Part shown: positions 37,248 through 48,476 of the stretch, piece by piece | How the letters are laid out: each line of letters starts with the position of its first letter | Position numbering within the stretch: position 1 is the stretch's first letter | NCBI GenBank assembly: GCA_033439795.1 | Contig: JAUTDP010000002.1 | Location: 1,674,001-1,738,000 of the forward strand | DNA: 64,000 nt | Source of the DNA: Sordaria brevicollis | Lineage: Eukaryota > Ascomycota > Sordariomycetes > Sordariales > Sordariaceae | Direction: 5' to 3' | Program-made: the position numbers and the translations under genes | The notes under the pieces: generated by a model | What the model was told of the DNA's origin: nothing | The model's input: the letters and a program-made list of their open reading frames with translations, nothing else | Databases searched by the model: none

Positions 37248-37489
37248 CAAGCCGTTATACGAACTCCTGGAGTCCCCTCCAGATCTCCGCGAGTCCCGCC
37301 AACCACCCTCGGGTGGGACCGGCACCGGACCGCTCTGCCACTGTACGGGGGGCCGGGGACTCCCGCGCAGCCACAACCTCCACCTCCGGACCGCTCGATG
37401 CGTCGATGCGGGTTGCGATATCCCACGATCGAATGATAATGTTAGACGTCATTAGGTTGTTGCATGATGCCTATGAGGTTTCTCTTCGC

Positions 37490-37560
37490 CAGTTGAATTG
37501 CTTATTGGACCTGAATATCCAAAGTCGTCGCATCACCACTCCGGACTTTGGTATCATGAG
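37490..37560 (+). repeat. Diverged direct repeat, copy 1
   Basis: Shares AGTTGAATT, then a region like GTCGCATCACCACT and GACTTTGGTATCAT with 37845-37917. Many differences are transitions. Confidence 0.4.
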
Positions 37561-37844
37561 ACATGTGTCCGGACTACTGTACTGGTGAGAAGGGGGGGAA
37601 ATGGCAACTTGATGGTTCATGTCTGGATTGATCGTCCTATGTAGATGAAGAAAACCCAAGTGATAAACATGAAGCTTTGTTAACGAGAAAGGCACATTGC
37701 GAGGTGAGAGTTGGTAATTGGAAAGCTACATAGCGTGGCTCATCAGATCGGTTTATTATGCTTTAATTGTAAGTTGGGTAATCGAGGACATGGGGTGAAA
37801 AGCATTTGGTACGTGCAGTCACTTGTGGTAGATATGTATATTGA

Positions 37845-37917
37845 CTAGTTGAATTCGTCCATTAGACTAGAACACAATGACGTCGCATCATCACTCTCGA
37901 TTTTGGCGTCATCGAAG
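37845..37917 (+). repeat. Diverged direct repeat, copy 2
   Basis: The counterpart of 37490-37560, with AGTTGAATT, CGTCGCATCATCACT and GATTTTGGCGTCAT. Confidence 0.4.
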
Positions 37918-39293
37918 TTCTAGAAAACGTCGTAGACCAGACTGGTGGGTTGAAGCAAACGACGGGACAGCCCGTTCGGGTGGTTGGGAACCCTGATGGG
38001 TTGTCCTGGTAGGTAGGTCATCCCTATCGAGGACCAGATGATAAACGCAAAGATGCGTCAACGACGACCACAGCCAGGAAGGTGAGAAGGCATCGTTATG
38101 GCCCACTTCCACCAACAAAGCTGTGAAAATCACATTGTCGTTTGCCATCTATCGAATATCGGTGATCGAAATACCCTGATGGGTCATCCCCAACGGAGAG
38201 GTAGGTACATCACCACTAAAAGGCGACGGCTCCTTTCATCTGGTAATCCATCTTGGGTCGTTGAATTAAAGCACGTATGACCTGAGCCACGTGTGGAGAA
38301 TCGGCTCTCATCCCTTCTTCGCGCCGTAGTAAAGTCAATGACAACGACAATGGCAATCGATGGAGCGTTGATTGTACATGTGGCATGTTGAGAAAGGACG
38401 CTCCGCCTAGACTTGTTGAACCTCATCGAATCTCTAGGTGTTCAAACAAATACAATATCACAATCATGAGGACGACTTGAACAGACCAAGTTACTCATTA
38501 ACAATAACCAATAAGTATTTCTCTCAAAAAGGTAGCTTACGTCCCTTTTCTCGCCAAAAGGTCGCGGTTTTCACCGCGCGCGCTGATATGCAAAAAAAGA
38601 TCCCAGCCTCCCCTCTATCAATCCATAGCTAGCAAGGTAAGGTTATCCAAAAAAGGAAAACAAAAAGACAAGATCAAACAAACAATGAACGCCAAATTAC
38701 CCTATGCAAAAACCCAGTAATTTTCCTCCTCTTCCTCCCCTTTTGAGTTGTTGTCGTGACTCGCTTCGCTTGCTTTCATCCTCCTGTCTCAGCCATTGAA
38801 CTTTTTTTCGGGTCCAGCTAAACAAACAACCCTTTCCATTCACCTGTCCTTCCATCCATCCTTCCCTTCATTTTCCCCTGAGCGACTTCCTCTCTCCCAA
38901 AACTAAACTTTAAAAATGCCAGTTCATGCAGGTCGTGCTCTGGTTTTAAGCTTTTTGCGTGTGTGTAATGCGTTGTAGTGTAATAGTGTAAAGTCTTGTG
39001 TAAAGTCGTTGGTGTTTCGTCAAAACGTAGTGGTTGTATGTATGTGTATGTTGTATTGTCATCAAATATTGATCCGTCATGATGGGACGTCAGTCATTTC
39101 GTTATCGTTGTAGAGTTCGTAGGTAGGTGACCAGCCCCCGAGTGAGTGTAATGCGTAGCCATGTGAAAATGCCGCAAAAAAATAAAAAACAAGAACTAAG
39201 AGAGGGAGAAAACATGATTTGGACTATAGCCAGAAAAAAATTGATAGAATTTGCAAAACGATAAGAATAACGCCGTCGCTCAATGGCACCCAT

Positions 39294-39315
39294 GAGAGAG
39301 AGAGAGAGAGAGAGA
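39294..39315. repeat. (GA)11 microsatellite
   Basis: Twenty-two bases of alternating GA in the likely 3' region of the Zn2Cys6 gene. Confidence 0.9.
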
Positions 39316-39484
39316 TAAAAGATAAGAAAAGAGGAATAACAGGAAACCGGAACAGACCCAGCTCTTGCGAACTTTTGCTGTAGAAGTGCTGTTGTTGTAG
39401 TGTAACCGTAACGTTGATAACGGGTATCGCAATCAAAGGAGGCAGAGAGGCAGAGTGCAACAAGCAAAGAGCAAATGAGCAACC

Positions 39485-42147
39485 TTAGTTGGCCCGGATA
39501 ACCAGCTTCGACAGGAACTTGTTTGATAGGGAGTCAAAGTCGTAACGGTCAAACTTGGTTTCTTGACGGGTCCTGAGGTAGGATTCTGTTATCGCGCGGT
39601 TAGCGTCTCGGGTCACACAATGCTGACATCAAATGAGGGGGTGGTTGATCACTCACCATGCTTGAGGACATGCTGTCTAACTTCGGTCATGGCCTCGCAG
39701 ACGGCAACGTTATTATTAAGCAGCTGACCGTGTCTGCGGGTATCCCACTCAGTGAAGGCGGGAAGCTTCTGAGAGATGGCGTGGAAGAGACCAACAATGA
39801 CACCAACAGGAGTAGACTCCATGTCATCACAGAACTTGTTGACGGCGATAGGGTCAGGAACACGGTAGTGGCAGTCGAACTGGATCTCCTCCCAGACGGC
39901 CAAAAGAATGGCAGCCAACATGAAGATGGTAGGCCAGTTCTTGAGACGCTCGCCGCTGTAGACGGAGGAGTAAAGAGCAGAGAGCTCCTCGAGAACCTCC
40001 TTCTGGAGCTCACGCCACATATCGGCCATGGCGCACTTGATCTGGAAGTTGATCATGACAGGGGCAACAACCTTGCCGAAGTACTTGGAGTCCTCGTCAT
40101 CGATCTGGCCCTCCATGGGCTGCTCCTGGGGAGGCTGCTCAACCATGGTAATGTGGAGAGTAAGGTTGTAGGCAACAACAAGCTTGAGAGCCTTGCGAAT
40201 GACAGGCAGACGCTCCTTGACGTAGAACCGGTGAGCAGTCTTGAAGAGCTCGGTGATGAAGGGAGTACCCTCGAAGTGATCGTCAATGAACTGCTCGAAG
40301 CCCTCATCGACGTGCTTGTCGAGGTACTCGGAGAGAGCCTCGACGGAAACACCCTCGTGGCCGACGTCGAGGCGCTCAGTGCGGATCTCGAAGTCGATAG
40401 GCTCCTGGTCTTGAAGCGTAGACTCGACCCAGTCAACCTGGAAGCAGCTCTCATCGGCAACAAACACCTCGCGAACCATGACAGGGAGGCAGAAACCATA
40501 GCCGTGGGTGATCCACATGAGGGTCTCCTTCTGGGCGAAACCTTTGACATTGAAGACGGACATGCCACGGCCGAGGTGACGCTCGTAGTCGGCCTTCCAG
40601 TCCTTCATGAAGTAACCAATATCCTTGATATCGATACGAGTGCAAGGCACCTGCCACAAGCGAGCGTGAGAAGGCTGGCAACCAGCGCAAGGCTCACCCT
40701 TGTCGCAGGTCTTCTTGAGAAACTTGCAACGGAGGCAGGCACGGAGCTTCCTTATCTCGCTGGCCTGCTTACGCTGCTCGGGAAGGAGAGGTCCACGACG
40801 CCTGCCAACCTTCTTCTCACCAGTGCCATCCTTCTTGCCAGTCGAGTTAGTCCTACGAACGATGGTCTTGGAAGGCTTGGCAGTAGGGCTCTTTCTGGGC
40901 CCAGTGATTCTTCTCGGCGGGGGCGAGACGGAGCCGGCACCGTTGGCAGTAACAGCCCTGGAAGAGCCAGCCTTGATGGGAACAGGAGCGACAGCGGAAG
41001 AGGAGCTCATCTCGGCGGGCTGAGGAGAGTGGTGGTGGTGATCACCGGAGCAGCAGCCGCCGTGGCGGTTGTTGGACAGATCCATGAAGCCATCAGACTC
41101 GGTAGAGAAGGGCGAGTAAGGGAAGGAGACTTCCTCGTAGCTGCTGAAGTCGGTAAAGTCAGACCCTTGTGAGAGTTCAGATGTGGTCCTCAAGTGCAAA
41201 GTCTGGCCCGGGTTGAAGATGGCGGTGTTTTGCGCAGGCTGGGGCTGAGTGAAGTTCTGGTAGTCCTGGAACAGAGGCATATCCACGGTGGCCCAGCCGT
41301 TGTCGCTTCCACTGTGCAAAGACAAGACCTCCAAAAAGCTACCGGTAGGTGAGTGGCTTCCCATGGGCATCCGGGTGAGATCGTTATGGTTGCTGAAGTT
41401 CATAGCCATCTCAAAATCTTGCCAGTTTGCTGCCATCTGAGGGCCTGGTGCCATTTGCGTTTGCGTACCCGTGCTCCACTGCAGTTGTTGGCTGGTCTCC
41501 TCAACGGGAGAGATGGCGTGGTTGAAAGGAGCCTCCAGATGAAGAGTGTTCTCGATGGCGGCCTGGGTGGTGGTCGGGAGATAGTCGAAGGCGCTGGGCT
41601 GGTGGAAGTTGGGCATGAAGTGGTTGGTGAGGGCAAGCAGAGGCTCGTTCGAGATAAACTGAGGCATATCAGTGACATGTTGCTGCTGTTGCTGCTGAGC
41701 CTGCATGGGGAAAGCGGTCCAGTCGGGGAACAGGTGAGTGCCGGTTTGCAAAGGCGAGTGCTGGAGAGGCGAATGCTGCTGTTGCTGGAGAGGGCTGGAC
41801 ATGACACTATTCCCAGGCGACTGGCAGTTCTGGTCCTCGGGCGACGACGGCGACATGCTGCTGCTTGGCGAGTGGATGGAGGTGGGTGCGCTCATGCCTC
41901 CGTTCAGATCGGCCGGGAGCCAAGTGGCACCCGGGCTGAGGCTTTGGCGGGCGCTTTGGGACATGGTGGTCAGCGCAGTCGAGGTGATGTTTTGCTGGGG
42001 TGGTTGAGTCGAGGTGGTGATGATGGGATAGTAGCGCTGGTGGTCTTGCTGGTCGAAGTTCGCCGCGAGTTGTTCTAGCAAGACGGCGTCTCCCCCAGCG
42101 GCAGTGAAATCGTAAGTCATGATGGCGGGAGCGGGAGCGGGAACCAA
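39485..42147 (-). CDS. Zn2Cys6 binuclear-cluster transcription factor
   Basis: Exons 42147..39657 and 39585..39485 with a 71-nt intron (GTGAGT...AACAG) give 863 residues. The second exon supplies the end ESYLRTRQETKFDRY...LVIRAN. The first 450 residues are rich in Gln, Ser, Pro and Thr, typical of activation regions. A complete six-cysteine cluster lies at about residues 468-500: C-x2-C-x6-C-x5-C-x2-C-x11-C (ACLRCKFLKKTC, GEPCAGC, VPCTR). It is preceded by a basic stretch. The cluster is in mid-protein rather than at the N-terminus. The ~360 residues after it show alternating helical sequence with no domain I can name. An in-frame ATG nine codons downstream (MTYDFTAAG) could be the true start. 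Target genes are unknown. Confidence 0.85.
39586..39656 (-). other. Intron of the Zn2Cys6 gene
   Basis: The 71-nt intron from GTGAGTG at 39656 to GATAACAG at 39586 splits a Glu codon (G|AA). Without it the frame ends three bases into the intron. Confidence 0.8.
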
Positions 42148-43465
42148 GGGGTGAATGGGGTTTTGTTCGAGACGAGGATGAGGTGGATTGGAGATTTTCC
42201 GTTAGTATGGATCGTCCTTCCGTCTGGTCCCTCGTTTCGATCCGAGTGCGTGTGCGTGGAATGCGTGGGCGTGAGTGGGCGTGGACGGCGTGGATGGGCC
42301 GTGGATGGGCGGATGACAAGTCCGGGGGACGTGGACAACGGAGAGGGCCCAAGACTGTGAGAGCGTGGATTGTGTGGACGTGGCCGGTGCGGTGGTGGAC
42401 GACGAGGGTGAGGGGGGTTGACACCGCTCTTTTCTCGATCAACGATGAGTCGGTCAAGAAAGGATCATGACAAGGAACCGTCGCAGACGCAGGTGGTAAG
42501 TTGGCAGCAGAGAAAAAGCTGAAGAAGAGCAAAAAAGAGGCACCTGGCCGAGGCTACCTGTACCTGATCTTCTTTTCTCTTTCCTCTCTTCGTGATGGTC
42601 GTGAGTCGTTGCGCAGAGTCTCTTCTCTGTGCCTTTTTTTTCCTTATTACGGGTCGCAAGGTGTGGAAGAGGGGATAAGAATGGACAGAGTAAGAAGAGA
42701 TTCTCTCACGCACAACCACGACACCCGCACACTTTTGATCAATTTCCAGCCGGTAGCGTGGGAAAGGCGAACAAGGACGCCGGCACTGGGCTTGGCTCTG
42801 GTGCGTGTGTGGTCTGGTCGTCTGGAGATGGAGACAACGCTTTGCTGGGTCGAGAAATGGCTCGACGAGGAGGTGGACAGAGTCTAACCGGGTGGAGAGA
42901 GACTAGGGGAAAAAAAGAGAGCGAGGGACTGGACTGGAGAAGGGAAAGACGGCTCCAGCCCACTTCGTTCAAAGTCTGAGCAGAATCCCAGCAGCAGCCA
43001 ATCGAGTGATGGATAGAGGATGGATGGTTGCTCTCGTAGAGTGCCAATGGATGGATGGTGCACCGTCAACCCCTCGCTCACCCACCAAAAAGACAAGAGT
43101 CGATGTGAGGTCGCAACCACGCAAAAAGAGACTGGTGAGCGACACCACACACAGAGAGAAAGACAGAGACAGAGAGCAGAGAGAGAGGTCCTTCCTCACT
43201 GTCTGTCAACGCTGAAGAGGCGGTGAGGGTGCATATACAACCCCAGTCTATCAGGCCGACGATGATTGGGCTCATCGCCAGCCCAGCATCCAAGCCGTGG
43301 ATGCGTGCATGGATCCCCGGGGCCAATCAGTTCGTCCCATGCCGAACGGGAATGGCCTGCCACTCGCTCGCCAGCACTCCGGGCACGGCTCCACAGACGC
43401 CATCTTGGCCATCTCTCTCCCCACTGCCTTCAAGGTTCTTCTCGGTTTCCGTCCCACACCGGGCT
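42148..43465. other. Promoter/leader region of the Zn2Cys6 gene
   Basis: About 1.3 kb upstream of the start codon contains several short upstream ATG frames on the minus strand. No other gene is recognised. A long leader would be usual for a regulatory gene, but transcript ends cannot be read from the sequence. Confidence 0.45.
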
Positions 43466-43503
43466 GGTTAAATCCACTGTATAGTTTGGTTAAATCCACT
43501 GTA
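43466..43503 (+). repeat. Left inverted repeat of the 362-bp element
   Basis: Two direct copies of a 16-mer separated by six bases, identical to the reverse complement of 43790..43827. Confidence 0.92.
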
Positions 43504-43789
43504 TCCTTCAAGGCCGGCTTACACCGAAGTCATCCAGTTAATACTGCGAGTAATTTGGAGATAACGATAATAAAGAGCCAATTTGGGCTTCAAAAAACTT
43601 GAGAGTTAAATAGGATTTTGAAGGGACCGTCTTGAGAAATGAGGCCGGTTGTTGTTGGGATTTGTTTACGTCGCGAAATTGACTTTCGAGGTCCGGTGTC
43701 CACGACCTGGAGTTTTGGAGCCGGGCGCCGGAGCGGGAGGTTTGAGATGGCCCGTGCAGCTTGAGGTTTTGCTGCGATTTGGATGTGGG

Positions 43790-43827
43790 TACAGTGGATT
43801 TAACCAAACTATACAGTGGATTTAACC
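43790..43827 (-). repeat. Right inverted repeat of the 362-bp element
   Basis: Exact reverse complement of 43466..43503, followed by GCT. Confidence 0.92.
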
Positions 43828-43830
43828 GCT

Positions 43831-46800
43831 GGGACTTCCACACTTTGGGCAAGAGCTTCTTCAAGTTCCAGAGAGAAAGTGGCAGGTCAGATCCCACCTT
43901 GTCGCACTGTAGCAAGACTTGTCCCAATTCGAGTGACCTGAGCTTCCTTTTTCTTTCTCACTTCTTCTCCCAAATCTTGAGCCCCGCTTTCTCTCCTTCC
44001 TTGCACCGGATTCCGTTTTTGCAACATTGGACAATTGATACCCTGGATCAATGGAGCAGTCAGTAATGGACAAATGGAAGACAACTTCCAGATGGAGACC
44101 GAGAGATGGCCATCTGTATAGGTAATCGGACCCCATTGTGGGATAGTCGATAGGCAAAAAAGACGCCGTCGCATACTTCAAAACACTCTATAACTGCGTA
44201 CCTCAGGGGTACGGTCCCCGGCACCCGATAGTCCTTCAAGGTCGTTTTCGTCGAGGCCCAGTCAGTGCCAACAACAAACCAAACTTGCTTGGCCCTCTCG
44301 TCTCGTATCGTTCATATCTGTGTGCAAGAATGCAGGATGATAACATAGCCAACCCAACCGAGAACGCTCAGTTGGCGAAGCGAAAGTTCAGCTTTTGGGC
44401 GAACAGACACGGTATAGTCTGTAGCTGACTATTTTCAAGCGAAGGGCAAAAACCCAAAAACGCCAGAAAGCGAAGGCCCAGCCGGAGACTTCTCAAATTC
44501 AACTTCGACACCCCATCACTCCTCAAAGTCATCCATAGAAATCACCCCACCGTGCATCCGATCCCATCCTAACCCGCTGTCTGCCTGTCAACCCCAAGTG
44601 AAATTTGGAATGTGGAAAATGCGGAAATAAAACAGCTACGGAGTCCGGAATAGGCCCCGGAGCCTGGATTGTGCCTGGAGGTGCCTGGCCTGAAGCGAGA
44701 AGGAAAAACTCCAGCTTTTTTGGATACGGAAAGGAAGCGGCTCTTGCCGAACAACGAGCGAGGAGGAGGAGTTGGGTTTGGTTTGGTTTCAAAGGTAGGG
44801 TCATGCTGGCCTACGGTAAACCCGCTTCCCCTTCGCTCGCGCGGAGTCGCGGCGGATCGGGAATCGATGACTTTTGCTGCTGGCGATGCGATACGCCTGA
44901 CATGACATGCCATCAAACACAACAAATCGCCGACTCTTTTTAGGGATAATCCCGACAACGCACGTGTGAAGTCCGTCAGAGATGCCATGATGACTTTGGC
45001 TTTGCTTTTCGATCCTTAAGCTCGTCATACGCCCCAGAAATAGGGGAGAGTGAATCTTGGACCAAGAAAGCATTGGCCTTCTTCCTGAACAGTCGGTGTT
45101 GAGACCTGTGAGACGTGGCCGTTCCGGCTTGCCTTCTCCTCTCCAACAAAGTCAAAAAAGTGAGAGAGAGTCTCGGTCATGATCGAATCGCTTCTCGGTC
45201 GCCACACACGCCGTTACGACATTTTGCTTTTCTACTTCATCACACAAGGCGTGGGCGCATGGTGGCTGATCCTTTTCTGCCCTTCCACCACCTCTCACAA
45301 CGCTCAGCAGTGCTTCTCTGGAGTCTGTCCTGCTCCAAAAACCTGCTGTTATCCGCGCCTTGTGACACGCTCCAGAGTCCTGAGTCGCTCAACTGTTGTC
45401 TGGGGATGCTTAACTGCCGGTGTCATTGCCATACCTTGTACGGTATTCCCAGCATGTCTCGAGCGATAAAATCAGCTCGACTCGGTCAGGGATTTAGACA
45501 TCCAGAACTGGCCAGATATCTCCCAGTCCTCTTGTTATCTTTCATCCCAATCGGGTTCACAGACCCGGGTAACGGTTAACCATCTTGAGAAACGGAGTCA
45601 TCAGTCTCAAGGGCTCTTGGCTCCATGTTGGCTGCGGCTCTTTCGTCTTACAAACGTTGATAGTCAGAAGTCATGAGCAAGTTCCACTGGAGCAAACGTC
45701 GTCAATCATCTTGATCAACTCTCAACAGCCAACCCCAATATCCACAGACAGAATGAATGCAACCTCTATCAGCCGGTAATTATGTGACGAAAGGAGGGGA
45801 GCACAACATTAATTGACACCGTGCACCAGCTCCGTCATTGCGGCGCAGTCGATGGAATGACCCAATCGATATGTGAGAAAAATAGAGGCATGGAGGCATG
45901 TCGTCGCCGGAGATGCTCTCTGGGCCCTCTGGCCCTCAATGTACTCGCACAGTGGCCGTTACTGTTTTCTGGACGCAAACTGGCAGTCTTCTCGGTCCCG
46001 GTCGGTGGCTTGTTGCATTCGGCTCGCTGGAGGTGCGATGATGAATGGACACAATACCTGCCACCCATTTAACTGGTCCAGGTGTCCCCCTCCAAACTCT
46101 TTTAGGCATGGGGCCGGTCCCTGTCAGCGACGAGCTTTCCCCACGCTAAGCTAGGGTTATCAGATCCAGTCGGTTGTTTGTGGAGACCCCTCTAGCTCCC
46201 TGGACCCCTGAAAAAGAGGAGCTGTTGCAACCCTTTGAGAGAAAGCTTAAACCTGTCTGTCCGTAGCGTTTGGTTCCTGCTTTTGGCGGCATCCTCTCTC
46301 TGCGCTGTTGAAACAAAACAAAACCATTCAGAGGCAAGGACACACCACAAGAGCCTCATGATGAAACTGTGAGATGGTTAGTGTAACCGATCATCAACCA
46401 ACAAGAGAAGTCTTCCATTGCTTCGAGATCCCCGAGGCTTGCGTGCTGGAGCCCGATCAGGAACTCCATATGCGGCCCGTATTCTGCTCGGGATCGGCGA
46501 CACTAGGACTGACTTGAACGAGTCAATTCTTGGAGTCTTGGTTCTAGAGGGGTCGGGGATTTTTTCACCGTGGAATCCGTCTTGTCCGCCCGAAATGGAC
46601 CACGATACGCTCGGGTTTTGAGCCTCAGAATGGCAGTCAATGAGGAGAAAAAGTAGCCGCTAGTGCGCTCGCTACCGAAAACCCTGGCTGTGGCCAATGT
46701 CGAGATGTCGAGCCAGACTCAACAAAGAAAGGCTCTGTTCGTAGCGAGCAAGAAACGAGACATGTGTTTTTCGTGCTCTCAGGGTTGATTCTTGGTTCAC

Positions 46801-48476
46801 GTCTTTGGTGGGTTGGATGACCATGGACGAGCACAGCACGATGGGCAAAGAGATGGTGATCAATGGCGTGAGGCATCGACATTCTTGTCAATCCAGCCGC
46901 TGGATCATTAACAGCTAACTCTGACCAGTGGGTAGTTGCTGTCTCCGATAGGGAGTCTCAAGGGTGTGAAACCTCGACAGCTTCAAAGCAACGTGGCTTA
47001 ATCTCTCCGGTGATGTTCGCGGAGATGCACCGGGGTCGTCGCCGTCGTTGCCGGGACAAGTGCCGCGCATTCGGACCAACGTCCGAATCCCGGACGGGCC
47101 AGGAGGTGAGAGAGCGTCGAATTAAAACCGGCCAATATCTCCGAAAACCCTATGATACGATTGGCCACGTTGTCTAGTCTTGTCTCTGCCCCTTATCGAG
47201 ACCATTCGCAGAATGCTCGGCAGTCCGGTAACACGGCAGAGAGATATCAGAAGCATTTTGGCCAGGAAGAATGACTCGCTTCTGGCATTACGTTTTCGTG
47301 ATTCAGTTCAGCTGAAGAAGACCCTGAGACGGATGCCATGTGAGCCGATGCAGTAAAAACTGTTCCTGCGTGCGGTGGATCAGTGATTGCTAGGCGATTT
47401 CGCGAAAGGTCCGAGTGCCGCCGTGCTCTTGATCCATAGGGCTGACGGCGAGGACAGCCGAGGTCATTACTTGCCAGCTCCCCGTCAATGCGGAGCTGTC
47501 AGTCCCGGGCCGGAGTCGGGCTCGGTATGAGGTTCGGAGATTGCCGCAGTCATCCAGAACATAGCATCCCTGGAGCACTCATGGTATTTTCTTTTCGCCG
47601 TCGATGGCCACCGGGATGGGAGGATGCATGATTTTGGCGATGAAATCTCCGACAAGTTTGCCTCTGCAATGTCTTACTTGCAAGCAGAGGTTCATTTTGG
47701 GTTTGAGGTGGCGTCGGATTAAAGTTAAGAGCCGCAAGGTTGTTGTGGTCTGTCACTTCAAGAAAGAGATGAAAGCATATGAACGATAGCAAAAGAGGTT
47801 CAGGATTGAAAACAGCAAAGATCGCATCAACTGAGCTCCGGTTTGGGTTGTGAAGGAAAGGACGTCGTCGATATCCAGTGAGCCCTTCGGTCAATCGTCA
47901 TGGAATGCTTCGGCAGACAGAAGGTCTGTGCTTCCACCACTGGCTATCGACCAACTGGCAAGGGAGACGTGACAGCTCACCAACACCTGGCATGATAGCT
48001 GTCGAGCTTACCGTCAATTGCCCACCGCTGCTGCCCGGACCGGGCGCCCAGTTGCCGGGTGACTGCCACTGACTGACCTGGAAGCACCCGGCGCGGGGAC
48101 AGTGATTGACAGGTGAACATGGAAGTGACCCCAACAATGGACTGCACGCCGCCAAACCGCCGCCGTCGCCGCCCAAACAGCGGAAAGCAAAGGCCGCAAA
48201 CATCGAGTCCACATCGCCAATCCGTAGTTAGTACTAGCAAGAGCAGCAGAACAGAACAATACCAAGTGTGATGAGATTCTCAACCATTGTGTCACCGTCC
48301 CAACAATCAGTCTCCTAACCAAACACACACACACACACACACACTTTTCACTTTCTTCTCACCCATTTTCTACTGGTAGTCGCTTATCCGATTGTATGGT
48401 GGTGCGCACAAAGGGAGCGCGTGGCCGGAATCGCGCCATCTTCATTCGCAAGTTTCCCAGACAAAAAGGAGGAAAC
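43831..48476. other. Long intergenic stretch, no supported gene
   Basis: About 4.6 kb of normal composition. None of the frames (the longest about 154 codons, at 45115-45579) shows a domain, a signal peptide followed by a plausible mature region, or consistent splicing. An (AC)11 repeat lies at 48323-48344, in the leader of the farnesyltransferase gene. Confidence 0.5.
48323..48344. repeat. (AC)11 microsatellite
   Basis: Twenty-two bases of alternating AC, about 130 bp upstream of the farnesyltransferase start codon. Confidence 0.9.

Larger units (their letters stand above)
35365..39484. other. Intergenic stretch with minor repeats, no supported gene
   Basis: The first part is the polyubiquitin promoter side. 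No coding gene is recognised across about 4 kb. It contains a short telomere-type motif (37232-37247), a pair of diverged direct repeats (about 37490-37560 and 37845-37917) and a GA microsatellite (39294-39315). The final part is the probable 3' untranslated region of the Zn2Cys6 gene. Confidence 0.5.
43466..43827. mobile_element. MITE-like non-autonomous element (362 bp), 38-bp inverted repeats, GCT duplication
   Basis: The ends are perfect 38-bp inverted repeats. Each is built as GGTTAAATCCACTGTA, a TAGTTT spacer, then the same 16-mer again. GCT lies on both sides (43463-43465 and 43828-43830), a 3-bp target duplication. The 286-bp interior has no coding frame of note. A 3-bp duplication fits PIF/Harbinger- or CACTA-type mobilisation; small elements such as Guest are described in Neurospora, but I could not compare sequences. 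Confidence 0.82.

Noticed and set aside
39658..41172. 504-codon open frame on the plus strand
   Set aside because: It lies opposite the Zn2Cys6 coding exon. It is Leu/Glu/Val/Asp-rich low-complexity shadow of codon bias on the coding strand and has no domain.
48396..48476. Upstream in-frame ATG for ram1
   Set aside because: It would add a short basic extension unlike the family. The downstream ATG has a better context and an acidic N-terminus follows.
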